DNA of 64,000 nt. Origin: Setophaga petechia. Taxonomy: Eukaryota; Chordata; Aves; Passeriformes; Parulidae. How positions within the stretch are numbered: the stretch's first letter is position 1; every line of letters begins with the position of its first letter. Positions 1 to 11,600 of this stretch are shown here, piece by piece. The position numbers and the translations under genes were made by a program. Under the pieces are notes generated by a model, which saw only the letters and a program-made list of their open reading frames with translations, did no database searches and was not told the DNA's origin. The stretch is taken from assembly GCA_024362935.1 (NCBI GenBank), contig JANCRA010000004.1, forward strand, positions 23,104,621-23,168,620, in the 5' to 3' direction.

Positions 1-537
1 CTAAATCAAAAATAGCTGATTTATTAATGTAATAATTATATGCTAAGCAATTAAACAAGGATTAGAGTTATAGTGTCATGCATGCAGAATAAGTTTGAGT
101 TCTCTTTTGATAACTGTACAACAATGTTATTTAAGCAGTCTGCTTATGGAACAGACAGATTGAAATCTGAAAAAGATAACTATGTAAAAAGTCTAATTAT
201 GAAAAAACCCTCCTGACAAATCATGATGAACAGCACAGGAAAGCTGAATTGATTAAATATTATATTTAACATAAGAAAACATTTTACAAAATATAAAGTA
301 CCGCGTGTATAATAAATTCTTCTATTAATAGAAATACTTGACATTTTAAATATTCAACTTAACAGTGTGCTTTTAAAGGTAAATGCTTTTTTTTTGCATA
401 AAAATATTAATTTATGAATTTTTATATTGGAGAAAGCAACTTAATTTACTAGGTATGTGATAAAAAATGTGGGTATTTGGATTTCTCATGAAATTTTTCC
501 TGAATTTAGAAGATACAAACACATTGATGTGTATGGA
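1..537. other. AT-rich intergenic or intronic DNA
   Basis: No open frame of interest, repeat family or RNA gene was recognised. The stretch is AT-rich with short A and T runs and leads into a CR1 tail. Confidence 0.6.
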
Positions 538-645
538 CATGGCCCTCTGTAATACCCTGAAGACGGCCCTTCTTGAGCAAGGTAGTCAGACCAGATGATC
601 TCAAAAGTCCCTTTCAAACTCAGCCATTCTGTAATGCTGTAACAT
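538..645 (+). mobile_element. CR1 LINE 3'-end fragment
   Basis: This is a short, diverged piece of the CR1 3' end. The sequence reads toward a bird-type CR1 terminus: a GACCAGATGATCTC-like block, then a CCCTTTCAAACTCAGCCATTC-type block, ending in an ATTCTGTAATGCTGTAA tail that corresponds to the ATTCTRTG tandem tail of CR1. The tail direction places the element on the plus strand. Only about 100 bp remain, as is usual for 5'-truncated CR1 copies, and there is no coding capacity. Confidence 0.65.
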
Positions 646-1268
646 GGTACTGTTGAGATGGTCATTTAGCATTTTTCATTGTCATTGTCACTGATTGAGA
701 TCTTTCTAAAATATCCTCTCTCAAAATTTTCCCATTGAAATTTTCTGGAACACATTTCTGTATGAAATTTAAGTATTTAAATATTTATTTTATTTTGCTA
801 CAGAACAAATTTCAAAGTATCCCTTTCCAGCAAGAAGAAAATTTGATCCAAAATAAGATCTTTAAGTAACATTAACTACCAATAAAATATAAGGGTTATT
901 TTTTTTAACAATGAGAAAAACTCAGGGGAGTTGCTCATGCACAGATTGGTGGATGCAGAAACAGAGTGGACAATCCCTCTTGCTGCCTACCCCACATTCC
1001 TGTCTGCAACAGAGCTGATATTGTATAACTCAGCTGGAGCACTTCTGTCAACACCAGGACTGCAGTGGCTCCTGCAGGGAAGGCTGTTTTATTTGCTGTG
1101 GACAGGGCAACTGCTCAAGTCATAGTGCATGTACAAGGTGCAATGCCATGGCCTGCCTGCTCAGTGGGTTTAGGGCCAGGCAGTTTGATTTTGTCTGGGT
1201 AGGACCGGAGAGCAAAAACAATATTCTTAGGAGGTTCAATACTTGCAAGCTTTAGAACTTGAGGAATA
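646..1268. other. Unannotated interval
   Basis: AT-rich at first, becoming more balanced in base composition after about 930. A 64-codon frame at 931-1125 has no recognisable domain and is treated as chance. No repeat family was recognised. Confidence 0.5.
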
Positions 1269-1274
1269 AGGTAC

Positions 1275-1664
1275 TGTCACAGACAATCTTTTGTGAAAAT
1301 CCTTTCTTAGGATTTTTTCCCTTCTGAGAAGATGAGGCCTCAGAAACAAAATGTAAACAATGGTTATCTGCTGCTGTGGAATGCAACAGGTAGATCCGTG
1401 ATTGGTCTCCTGTAGATGTTTAGATCTAGTGACCAGTCATGGCAGAGCTGGCTCTTGCTCTCTGCCTGAGCCAGCTGCCTTTGTTATAATTCTTTTCCAT
1501 TCTATTCTTAGCTAGCCTTCTGAGAGGAAACCTTTCCTTCTATTCTTTTTTAGTTAGTTATAATGTAATATATGTATCATAGAATAATAAATCTAGCCTT
1601 CTGAACACAGAGTCAACATTCTCGTCTCTTCCCTCCCCCAAGAGTCCCTGTGACCACTGTCACA
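1275..1664 (+). mobile_element. Solo LTR, ERVK-like (passerine type)
   Basis: A 390-bp solo long terminal repeat of an endogenous retrovirus. It begins TGTCACAG and ends CTGTCACA, giving the expected TG...CA termini, and is bracketed by the perfect 6-bp target duplication AGGTAC at 1269-1274 and 1665-1670. Six-base duplications are typical of class II (ERVK-like) integration. A poly(A) signal AATAAA lies at 1586-1591. Close to the 5' end an AAAATCCT...AGGATTTT hairpin is seen, as in the second copy of the family at 5987-6437. No internal gag or pol is present, so it most likely arose by LTR-LTR recombination. The two copies have different target duplications and are independent insertions. 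Confidence 0.87.
1586..1591 (+). promoter_or_regulatory. LTR poly(A) signal AATAAA
   Basis: An AATAAA hexamer about 79 bp before the 3' end of the solo LTR, the expected position for the R-region polyadenylation signal of the provirus. Confidence 0.55.
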
Positions 1665-1670
1665 AGGTAC

Positions 1671-2974
1671 CTAGCAAATTTTAAAAGAACACCCAAAGTA
1701 AGGCCCTTCTCACATGAAAAGGGAAAATTCCCTAGACACTCAGAGCTGGGAGATTTCCTTGGCCCTTAGTATTTAATTTTCTGTCAGGACCTCAGGAAAG
1801 CCAAAACCCTGATGCCTGACCAGTCTGTCAGGCTCCAGTTAAGGGGGCTCTTCACTGAGCAATACTTCTGGACTGAGGGGCATTTTGACTGACTTAGGGA
1901 AATACAGTAGCACAAGCAGGTCTTCCCAGTTTATGACCCCTCAGGGGGGTCTTCCTCTTTATGTAAGTATGTTATCCCTCTGTCTAGTAGCCTTGAAGAA
2001 CTCACACCCAGTGTTTCCAGAATTACACCCTTTATTAAAATAAAATTGTGACAAGTTAATGTTTGGCGATTGCCATTGATAGTATCTGACTGCAAAAACA
2101 TATTCAAAGCAATACATAGACAAGCTCAGAACCCCAGTAAAATATTCACCATGCATGGGTATGGTTCTTACCCAACAGGCATCCCTATGGGGAAGAAAAC
2201 AAATTCAGCCCATTGACTGATCCTGTCCATTAAAATGGAGTCTTCCCTAATATTTTTCCCCATTCTTAACTTATTTTTTTAACTTCTTCTCTAAGTTTAG
2301 GTGCAAACTGAGTGACTCTAGTCATAGATACCTCTGTTACCAATTGTTGTAAAATTCTCTCACTTTGCTTTTAAAGATACAGTCAAAAAATATAGAGTGC
2401 ATGTCTAGTGAGGGGAGATGGTACCTTGGAGGCTGGTACCTTTGGCATGGAGGGGTGCCAAATACAAACTGTAATACATTAATATATTACAGTTAGGCTA
2501 TAATGAACAACTTTCATCCAAGGAGAAAGATTCTGGCACAGTAGGAAACCTCTGGGAAACTAGAAAGACATTACCTAGCAGCCATCAGTTGAATTTCGTG
2601 GGATGAAGCACACAACTGGAACACTGCAACTCATGGCTTATAAGCCGATCAAAACACAGGTGGTCAAAGAAGGGGCAGGGGAAAGAGTTGTCCCATGTGT
2701 GAAAAATAGAGATTGTTTCCACTAAGCTGTCTTTGGAAAACAGTTAGAACAAATTGAGAGTTTATGGATAAAAATTAGAGGCCAAGCCAATAACTGAAAC
2801 CTCTTGGCTTGTGTTTACCCCAGTCAAGGGTAGTCTGTCAGTGAAGTTCAACAACAGGAAGCATCATGCTCACAGGCTGTACCCAGTCTGGGCACTGCTC
2901 TGTGAACAAAATAGAACAGCAAGCTGTAAACTGTCCCAAAAACTTTTGGGGTGCACTGAAGATAGGTTCATAAT
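1671..2974. other. Unannotated interval, possible old repeat
   Basis: About 1.3 kb with no confident call. Near 2020-2040 the minus strand reads AATAAAGGGTGTAATTCTGG, which could be the polyadenylation region of an old LTR, but neither termini nor a target duplication were found. The 65-codon minus-strand frame at 1959-2156 is considered chance. Confidence 0.35.
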
Positions 2975-3500
2975 GTGAGTGGAAGCCCAATCAGATGCAA
3001 ACCCTTACTGAATCTGTTGCTTCCCAACACACATAAACTAACTACAGAGATCAAGGTTCTTGTCAGCCTAGGTTGCAATGGTCATGTTGGTTTTTGCTTC
3101 AGTTTTCAGTCTTCATACATCCCTGAACATCAAGTCCTTCTCATAATGAAAGAACACCAGATTCATGACCCCCTGAGGACCCTGAATAGGCATAGGTCTA
3201 TCGTGAGATGCATCCTGTAGTCCTGAGGGAATTGGCTGATGCAGTTGCCACGCCACTCACCACTATATTTGAAAAGTCATGGCAGTCAGGTAAAGTTCTT
3301 GGTGATCTGAAAAATGGCGATCATTTTAAAAAAGAGGAATAAGGAGGGACCCTCGGAATTATCAACTAGGCAGCCTCACCTCAATGCCTGATAAGATATG
3401 GAACAGATGCTCCTGAAGTTATGTCAAAGCAGATATGGAAGGCAGGGAGGTTTCCATAGATAGTTAATGTGGCTTCACGGAGGCCAAATTAAACACAGCC
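2975..3500 (+). mobile_element. CR1 LINE fragment (endonuclease end to early RT)
   Basis: A broken CR1 ORF2 copy. Translation of 3007-3105 resembles the end of the CR1 endonuclease domain (a LNLLLPN...SLGC pattern, as in DLLFTN...SLGCSDH of the family), but the SDH motif is degraded. From about 3130 the sequence matches the linker into the reverse transcriptase, including a block equivalent to FEKSWQSG at 3270-3290 and a YRPVSL-like block further on. The same linker block is found in the better copy at 34770-36419. The usual region between the endonuclease and linker is missing, and frameshifts and stops are frequent. It stops before the catalytic RT motifs. Confidence 0.7.
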
Positions 3501-5980
3501 TTAAGTGAGTCAAATACTGCGCAATAAGATGTTTAAGATGTTTCAAAATAATTTTTATTTTGTCTTGCAATTTGAAAGCCTTGCCCTATACTCTTACATA
3601 CTGAAATATCCCTGAGGTAGATGGTCTTGATAGTTGTTAGATGCTCCTGATAAAAGGTCTTAACCTTTCACTCAGAAGTAACATTTTGCATTTTATGAAA
3701 TTTCTAGAAGGGAGGAACAATTTCAGTTTATGCTTCTCTGAAACAGTTTTATTTATACTATTTTGTTGTTCACTCTTCTTTCCCAGTCTGTGCTGCTTTA
3801 TTTTTCAGTGTAGCATCAGAACACAAAATTCAGTCACTCACTATGCTCTAGCACATGCTTGGGTTAAAATTGGTCACTTCATGAACAGTCTTTAAGGAAT
3901 ATTTTTGACTGGTCTCCTCACATCATACTGTTTTTTACCTTGAAGCAAGTTTAAAATTACTGTTTTCTGAAAGAGAGTTCTTCCTTATTTATTTTTTTAC
4001 ATAGCAAAATCTCCTATTTAGTAAATGTAAGGCATTGCTGAAAATTCTTTTATATCTCTAAAGAAAAAGAATGAAAATTATGCTAATTCTTTCTTCAACT
4101 GATTACTGCCAAGTTCATAGGATCTGTTCTGAGTGTTGAAAATGTACAACGAAACATGAGAGAGCATAGATTTTTGTATTTGTCTTCTTCACTGGGGTTC
4201 ATTTTAAAAACAGTATGGTTTGCTCATGTGGCACTTTGAAGTCCATGCTGGAAAGTGCCATAGTATTAGTTAAGGCTAAAGGTTTGGAGTTAGTTGAGCA
4301 TTCATGATTTTTATTTTATATTTTATTTTATTTTATTTTATTTTGGCAAATGCTGAAAGAATGTGCAAAAGAACTGAAGTTATCATTATTGAGCTTCTAT
4401 CCCATAAGACCTTAGTGGATATTCTATTATATTATTCAATTTCCCATTGACCTGATTTTGTTCCCCTGACTATAACAGTCAGAGTATTGCTCAGAATGCT
4501 CAGGATGGTTTCTGTAATAAAACCAGATAAACCTAAAACCTCCCCCCGTGCAGTTTAAAGTATAAGCAGAGTTTTAAATTGATTGACTAAAATAAAAACC
4601 ATCCTCATTCCTCAGGGAATTTATCAGTTGAACTCAGGTCACACTGTGAGTTCTTGCTTCAGTGTCCAGGGATTCAGTATTGAAAATGATGGAAGTCATG
4701 AATCTTGGTCATATGAAAACCCCGAGGGGTACGAAATTTTATTAGGTGGCAGATGCAAAACACAATGAACCTTCATCCCAACCATTTTATTCCTAATAAA
4801 GCGTCTATCTGAGTCAAGCTAATTTCCCCCACTTGTCTGGGAATCTGTGTAAAGATCTATTGCTCACTTAAATTCTGTTGTTTTGTTTTTTTTGGTTTTT
4901 TTTTTTTTCCCACTGTATCTCTGAGTTCTGTTACGGTCACAAGTTAACACAGCAAAGTCTGAATGAGATAATTTCTACAGTCAGGACAGACTTCTCTAAG
5001 TTACATTAATTTTGAGCTGTTCCTGTTACCTGCCTTTGAGTAACAGGACATGTACAGTCAATTAGAGCAAACTTACATATGCTGGTCTTTGTACAACTAG
5101 CACTGTATTTTCTTACTTCCAGCATATTTTATGCATTTTGAATATTTAGAATAGTTTAAATTTACTGAATATTTCATAGTTGAAAGACTGAGACTGTCAA
5201 ATTCTTACTTCCACTATAGGAGGAATTAATTAAATTCATGCTATCTAGTGATGTGCTTTTTTTTCACATACAGAAAAAATTTTTACATGCACGAAGCTAT
5301 TTTAAAAAAGAATATTGCTGTGATAATATTCATAGCTGGATAAGAATAAGCATCCTTTGTAATTACTTGTGTTGCAAATGTATCTTTGGATTCTTCTCTT
5401 TTTCATTAATCACCAGAGCAGGAAAAAACCCACACTGAACAACACATTTTTATTCTGAGATAAAGTTGTATTTGAGGAACCACCATTTTAATTTCAGCTT
5501 TTTTCCTACCACATACAGTATTAACTTCAAAATGGAAAACTTCTCCAAAAATTAACCTTCAAATCTTTCACAAAAATTGAAAAGTAAAAATTACCATTCA
5601 TGGAAAAATTGCTAAGTGAAATTTGAAATGTCTGCACATTCTTGTACATCAGTTAGGACCATGTGACTAACATGAATGGGACTGCTTAGCATGTTGGGGA
5701 ATACCCACCAGAAACAGTCAAATATTCCTTAGGTAAACAGTCACACAGACTTGTACACTGTGAAATCCCAAACACTCTTAAAAATTGCTGTGAGATGTTA
5801 TCAAACAAGAACCATTTACATATGCCTTGAACCCAAGCTCAGTGGTCACAAAAGCCAAGCTTCATATTTATGGAAATGACAGGTTTCCTACGTGACAGGC
5901 TTTTTTGTGTTACCACTATTGCTACAATTGGCAACAGATACAACTTTGCATGTCTCTAATCCAAACTGACTAATCAAAAA
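3501..5980. other. AT-rich intergenic or intronic DNA with one microsatellite
   Basis: No gene or repeat family was recognised apart from the TTTTA microsatellite listed separately. Short open frames (for example 3641-3895, 4583-4768 and 5238-5438) lack domains and codon-usage support. Confidence 0.55.
4308..4345 (+). repeat. (TTTTA)n microsatellite
   Basis: About seven tandem TTTTA units, the first interrupted, in AT-rich DNA. Confidence 0.9.
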
Positions 5981-5986
5981 TCAAGG

Positions 5987-6437
5987 TGTGACGCTGGTCA
6001 CAGGGGTTTTCCGGGGAGGAAGAGATAAGAACGTTGACTCCATGTTCAGAAGGCTTGATTTATTATTTTATGATGTATATATTACATTATAACTATACTA
6101 AAAAGAATAGAAGGAAAAGTTTCATCTCAGAAGGCTAGCTAAGCTAAGAATAGAAAGGAATGAAAACAAAGGTCTGTGGCTCAGACAGAGAGAGCCAGCT
6201 CTGCCGTGACTGGTCACTAATTCCAAACATCCACATGAGACCAATCATGGATCCACCTGCTGTATTCCACAGCAGCAGATAACCATTGTTTACATTTTGC
6301 TTCTGAGGCCTCTCAGCTTCTCAGAAGGGAAAAAAATCCTAAGAAATGATTTTTCATGATACTTGTCCCTTGATGTCGCAGACATCTTTAATTAAAAATC
6401 CTAAGAAAGGATTTTTCATTAAAAGATGTCTGCGACA
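5987..6437 (-). mobile_element. Solo LTR, ERVK-like, with internal inverted duplication
   Basis: Second copy of the LTR family at 1275-1664, in the opposite orientation. On the plus strand it runs from TGTGACGC to CTGCGACA and is flanked by the perfect 6-bp target duplication TCAAGG (5981-5986 and 6438-6443). The reverse-strand poly(A) signal AATAAA is at 6059-6064. The copy is 451 bp, about 61 bp longer than the first. The extra length lies near its 5' end (right side on the plus strand), where 6357-6392 is an inverted copy of 6418-6454. The copied segment includes the LTR terminus, the target duplication and about 10 bp of host flank, so the rearrangement happened after integration. No internal retroviral genes remain. 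Confidence 0.88.
6059..6064 (-). promoter_or_regulatory. LTR poly(A) signal (reverse strand)
   Basis: Reads AATAAA on the minus strand, inside the minus-strand solo LTR at the place equivalent to the signal in the 1275-1664 copy. Confidence 0.5.
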
Positions 6438-6454
6438 TCAAGGGACAAGTATCA
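6357..6454. repeat. Near-perfect inverted repeat spanning an LTR boundary
   Basis: The left arm 6357-6392 and right arm 6418-6454 are reverse complements over about 36 bp with one 1-base difference. The roughly 25-bp centre is itself a hairpin (AAAAATCCT / AGGATTTTT). The right arm crosses from the LTR end at 6437 through the TCAAGG duplication into host flank. A second diverged copy of the central hairpin lies just left at 6330-6355, which fits a foldback-primed strand switch. Confidence 0.9.
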
Positions 6455-6659
6455 CGAGTTACCTTTCTTATAACTTTATATATATTTTGTAATTTTTAGC
6501 ACCTACCACATTCATGTGTTTCTTGATTGTGAAACTTTTGTCATCCAGTAGAAATAAGAAAGGGATGATAATGAAATTTTATTGTTTCAGCCCATCTATT
6601 CCAAGAAATATAAAATATAAAAAACTTCTTTTGTTTTGATAAATAGCAAGGTCAGTCAG

Positions 6660-7370
6660 ACACACAACTGTGACAGGCCTGGGATCTCTCAGAGGATGCA
6701 GGGCAGCTCACTTAACTGAAGTGGTGGACAGGCAGAAGTCCTTTGTGGGACAAATGGCAGGTGGGGGAGAGCCAGTGTGCCAGGGTCAGACTGATGAAGC
6801 TAACAATGTGATGGGAATGAGGTACAGACCAGCCAGTTCAGGTGAGGAAGTGGACAAAGTCTTCTTTAAACTGCTTGAAAAGATGTCTGTTGCAGAGCTA
6901 TGACACCTCCTAGAAGGACAATTTGGCAGGACATCAGTAATCAAAACATCTTCAGAGTTTTAGAGGGAACTTCCCAGAAAAGAAACTGGATGGGCTTAAC
7001 AGGAGTGACACAAAGCTGGACCTACAGTTTGCTAACAAGGAGGAACAGGATGGGCATGTGGTAATCAATGGTATCCTCAGCTACAGTGATCATGAAGTAA
7101 TGGCCTTTGATTCCTTTCATTCCTGAAAGGAATGAGAAAAGAGCACACAGAAACTGAGCTTCACAAGAACAGCTTATTCAGAAATTTGAAGATGGTATTC
7201 CAGTTTCTGAAAACTGTTCCGAATGACAAACCAGGACAGTTTATCCAAATATTCAGAAAATCAAAACTGCTTTGGCCAAGTGGGAAACTCCCAGCATAGC
7301 TCCAAGGGAGAAAAGGCAGCAAAAAGGGGTGAAATAGGAACAGGTTACCAAAGAAGAATTCAGAAATCCT
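6660..7370 (+). mobile_element. CR1 LINE, endonuclease-region part (left half)
   Basis: Left part of a CR1 ORF2 copy that was later split by an LTR. Translation gives an EEVDKVFFKLLEK segment (6840-6890) that resembles the CR1 endonuclease core, then LDLQFANKEE and a SYSDHEV block at 7082-7100. The SDH motif is the conserved last motif of AP-type LINE endonucleases. A segment near 7300-7370 (KRGEIG...RIQKSL) matches the CR1 linker and continues after the LTR at about 8145. Several stops and frameshifts show that it is dead. Confidence 0.75.
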
Positions 7371-7777
7371 TGTGTGGTAGTGTGTTGCTTGGTTATATTT
7401 GTTTAAGTCTTTATTCAAATTGTTTGTAATGGTTCACTCCTGTATGCCCCTTGTTGTCTTCAAAGTGATTCAGTCTTAAGTTGCACCTTCCCCTTTCCCT
7501 ATCAATCAACCCTTATACCTACCCCTTAATCCACTTCTTTCTATGCCAATCTTTTAAACCCTGCCCCTGATACCCATCCATCAATGTAGACACTACCCCT
7601 TTATCCAGAACCTTCCCTGTCATTTATGGAACACTTAACCTCCCACTTGTGTGCGTACACTCTCCTGCCCTCATGTATCTTATTGGTTATGTGGCGATGT
7701 AAGTCCCACCTCATGCTCCACCCTGAAGCTAGCCCATTTGTTGTAAGGCTTTCTCCTTCCCAGAGCCAGCCCCTCTT

Positions 7778-7783
7778 TATAAA
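7778..7783 (+). promoter_or_regulatory. LTR TATA box
   Basis: TATAAA about 100 bp ahead of the AATAAA signal at 7881 within the LTR, the spacing expected between a U3 promoter and the R-region poly(A) signal. Confidence 0.55.
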
Positions 7784-7880
7784 TTGTTGCAATCTGGCAC
7801 TCGGGTGAGGTCTTTGTTAGGGACTGTACCTCCTTACTTGTGTGCTTTTTTGTAATACCTGTTCTTCCTCCGGGGTGAGG

Positions 7881-7886
7881 AATAAA
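7881..7886 (+). promoter_or_regulatory. LTR poly(A) signal AATAAA
   Basis: An AATAAA hexamer downstream of the TATA box in the LTR that interrupts the CR1 copy. Confidence 0.55.
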
Positions 7887-8144
7887 GACCACTTGAGAAT
7901 TGCAAGCAAGAGTCCCTCGCTCCTTCCTTCACCACGATCGAGTCAACGAGGATTTTACCCTGAGATAAGAGTGTGCTCCGCTCAGCCTCTCCTGGGAGGG
8001 TCCTGGCGTGCTGGTGAACTGCTGCCCACTGCCTGCCAGTGGCGTGAGGCAGGGAGCGGCCACACGTGGGGCGCGCCACGAGGAAAGGAGTCGACCTAGC
8101 CAGCTAGCCCCTTCTCCCGAAGTCAAGGTGTGGCATCATCCCTG

Positions 8145-8640
8145 CCCTTCACAGATGCAAAAGATGGCTTCAGGAAAGTCAAGTCAGCTGAAGTTGGAAG
8201 TATATCATAAGCAACAAGGACCTCCATTGCTACGTGAGTAGGGAAAAGTTAAACAAAGGCACAATGCTAATGCTGCTGCAGAATGAGGGCTGTTGGTTTA
8301 GTGACAGTGGAGAGAGAACATTGAGGCATTCACTGCCTTCTTTGCCTCAGTCCTCACTGACAAGCTGTGACAGACCTTGTACTTAAGTGACAGTGCTCTA
8401 AGAGGAGGAAATCTACCAGGCAAGAATGAGGGCTGACTCAAAGGTTGCTTTGCAAGACATCACCCCTCACGGATCTCTAGGATCGCCTGGGCAGTACGAG
8501 GACAGTTGAGGTAACAGGCCAATGTCTCTTCTAGGTCATTTTGTGTTAAGATTTGAAGTGTCATGGAGACTGAATAAAGCCCTTGGCAACTGGAGAAAGA
8601 CAATTTTTACATTCATCTTCAAAACATAGGAAAAAAAAAA
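8145..8640 (+). mobile_element. CR1 LINE (right half of the LTR-split copy)
   Basis: Continuation of the CR1 copy at 6660-7370. The translation picks up directly with DAKDGFRKVK, then KATRTSIAT-like and KNEGCWFSDS-like segments known from the CR1 linker between endonuclease and RT. It ends near 8640 in a short A-run, without reaching the RT catalytic core or a CR1 tail. Stops in all frames make it a pseudogene fragment. Confidence 0.7.
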
Positions 8641-11600
8641 CAAGTGGAACTGTGGGCCTCAGTTTCATCTCTGAGAAAGTAATGTTTTGTACATTACTAG
8701 GCACAAGGGAGAAGAAGGAAATTTAAGATAGTGCAGATCAGCTATGAGCAAAATTGATCTGCCCAACCTGACTCATTCACTGATAAAATAACAAAATATG
8801 TCGATGTAGGTAGAATACTGGTCATTATTTACCATTATTTCTATACCCACTTTTTCTTATTGGCAATCTAAACTATAAACACTCAGTAGCAGAGAATTTC
8901 TAACACTCTGTTCAATGAAGCAGAACACAAAACAAGTTTCCCTGAAGCCACACTGCCATATGCCAATGCAACGATGCACTGGTTCTGCAAATTTACTTTC
9001 ACAGAAAGTAAAAAACCAATGTCTGACTGCAACAGACACAGTGAATAATTGTACTATATGGTTGTTTTGTTTACATTGTAAATTTCCTGCAATATATCAA
9101 AAAACATTTATCTACTTGAATTTCACTTTAATGTTCAAGAGGCTATTCAACTCTAGTTTCAGTGACTTGAATGAACTATGTAATTTATTCCCATTTCGTA
9201 CTTAAATCGCAAATGATGAGGTGTCTTTGTTCAAAATTTATGTGAACCTTCTGTTCTTTACCTTTGCTCTCAAGTATTTAGGATGTCAAAGAAAGAGCAT
9301 GGAGAATGAGGTCTTAGTCATATGCTAGCAAAAGGCCAAATTCAGTCATTTGATAATCATGTGCTAGCCCAACAGCAAAGATCAAAACCATTGTATTATT
9401 ACTTACAGCTCTAGGGATAGTAGCTTGGGATTTATTTTTATTCAATGAGAGGAAAACATTTTAAAACATTCTTGTTCAGCCCACCAGTGGCCACCAAATT
9501 AGGAAAAATCTTTATTGCTCATCTGGTCTTTCAGGTATATTCTTGCTATATTAATGCTTTTTACATAAAAGCTTTTTTAAGTTTTAAAACTTAAGGTCAT
9601 ATTATAGAAACAGAGCCAAGATACTAAAGTTCCTCAAAGCTTTAGCTAAGGCTCACCAAGTCTTTGTTTCCTGTGTTCATGCAAGAGATAAAGTTATGCA
9701 GTTGATTGTAATCTTTGATAATGTGTTTGGGTTTCTTTTCATACAGAAATAAGCTTTACTAAATTATTTTATTTTTAGTTTAATTTTCCACATTTACAAC
9801 AAGAGCAAGAAAAAACCCAGTGTACTGCAGTCCTGTTTATTTAAATTCAGTGGTGATTATTAGTTCATAAAAACACAGTTCTGAAAATAATTAGTCTAAT
9901 GTTGTTACAGAAAAAAAATTTGGTAAATTTTTCAGGTTGTAATAACAGCTTTATAGCTTCAGTACCTATGTTTGTGAAGTTGGGTTTTATTTGGTTGTTA
10001 AATGTGACTGCTAAATTGACACACTACAACTCTAAGTGCACTGTGATTCTGTAATATTGCACATTAAAATAAAGGCCACTGTTATGTGTATTTAGGCATG
10101 TATTTAAAATACTCAGGATTCTCAGAGCAGTTACTGTGCAATTCACTGGTCAAGTAAATAAAACAAAGAGAAATTCAAACACAACCTAAATGTTAATTAA
10201 TCTGCTCTGGCCAGTTTCTAAGAAGCTGTGGAAAGTGTGCCTTTCAAACTTAGTGTACCTTTCACCAAGACATTGAAGCATCAGAGGCTGGCATGTCAGT
10301 GATCAAATAATTACTAAACAGAAGACACTTGTCAGGTTTCAGTGTAAGGCAACTAAAGGAATGGTTGGTTAGAAACACAGAAAGATTGCATTATATAGTA
10401 TCTATCAGAGGTCATATTTTCATTTAAGTCAAATCTCACAGATCACTAACGTTCAGAAAATAAGTCTTAAAGTCACAAGCACAGGCATTAAAGATCTCTA
10501 ATATCTTAAAATATATTAAAAAAAGAAGTTAATTTCTTTCAGATGCAAACTAATACACTTCACCATATAATTTTGTCCTCAAGAAAACCTACATAACCAT
10601 TTCATATTCAAAAACAACTATCTGAACAGATTCTTAGGATGTACAGATCTTATACCGATATTCTTTTCACACTTGTGAACATGGAAATTCATAATTTCTT
10701 GAAGTGACCCATAAGCAGTTGCCTTCCAGTAGTATATACTGCATAAAACCCCAAGTAGGAACACAGATATGTAGAAAGTTGCACTTTGATAGCAGTCTCT
10801 ATTTGAGAGCAGTCTTAATTTTCAATGTCATTATTTTTCAGTATTATTTTATTGTCAGCAAATTGGACACACCTTCTTGCCACACTTTTTTTCCCCTCAC
10901 AATTTGCAGTGCAGTTATGTCCCATGCAGGCATTAGAATAATGAATAATATACAGAATTTCAGGGAATTTTTGAGTAAGTGTTATGATAATGGAAATAAT
11001 TATTCTTAATCTCCTTTTTCATTTTCAGTGAACTTACTTAGCATCTGCTTTTGTATCTGAACAGATCATCCCATGAAGCTGTCTATCTGTGGATGGTAAG
11101 GAGTGGATTTCAAAAAGAAAACTTTCAATACCCTATATGCGTATTGTTAAATGCATCTTTTCTCTTTTAAGGTTTTCAAGGGTCTGAAGAAGTCCACATT
11201 TTTTAGAAGTTCTAATTGTTTGATATTTGCAGCAGTATAATATATGGAAATAAATATTTTGATTTATATAATAAGCTAATCAACAGAACCAAGCATTTTT
11301 TTCATGGTCTCCCTGGTTCTTCTTGTATCTTAACATGGAAGAATGAGATCACATGTTCAGTAGGGGATTTATTATATACACTAGAGTAACATCTGTATCC
11401 CTGTATTCTACCCAGTACAATTTTAGAAAGCTTTGTTCAAAGGAAAAATTAAAAGGAGGGAAAACTGCAATAATTCAGTCCTTTAGGAGATTTGGACTTT
11501 GTCATTTAAATTATAAAATAACAAGGCTAATCAGGTTTGTGCTGTATTGGACAGGAAATTAGAAACAGAAAGTGAGAGGCAGGGCCCGCCAGAAGTGTGG

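Larger units (their letters stand above)
7371..8143 (+). mobile_element. Solo LTR inserted into a CR1 copy
   Basis: A roughly 770-bp retroviral LTR with orderly promoter architecture: a TG start at 7371, a TATAAA box at 7778-7783, a poly(A) signal AATAAA at 7881-7886, and a CG-rich downstream U5-like part. It interrupts a CR1 open frame: the CR1 linker stops at 7370 and resumes at about 8145 (DAKDGFRKVKSAEVG on translation). The exact 3' border is uncertain; the flanks share only a CCTT/CCT motif, so no full target duplication is claimed. Open frames of 60-85 codons on both strands here are chance frames in the GC-richer U5. The class (ERVK or ERVL) is undetermined. Confidence 0.7.
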
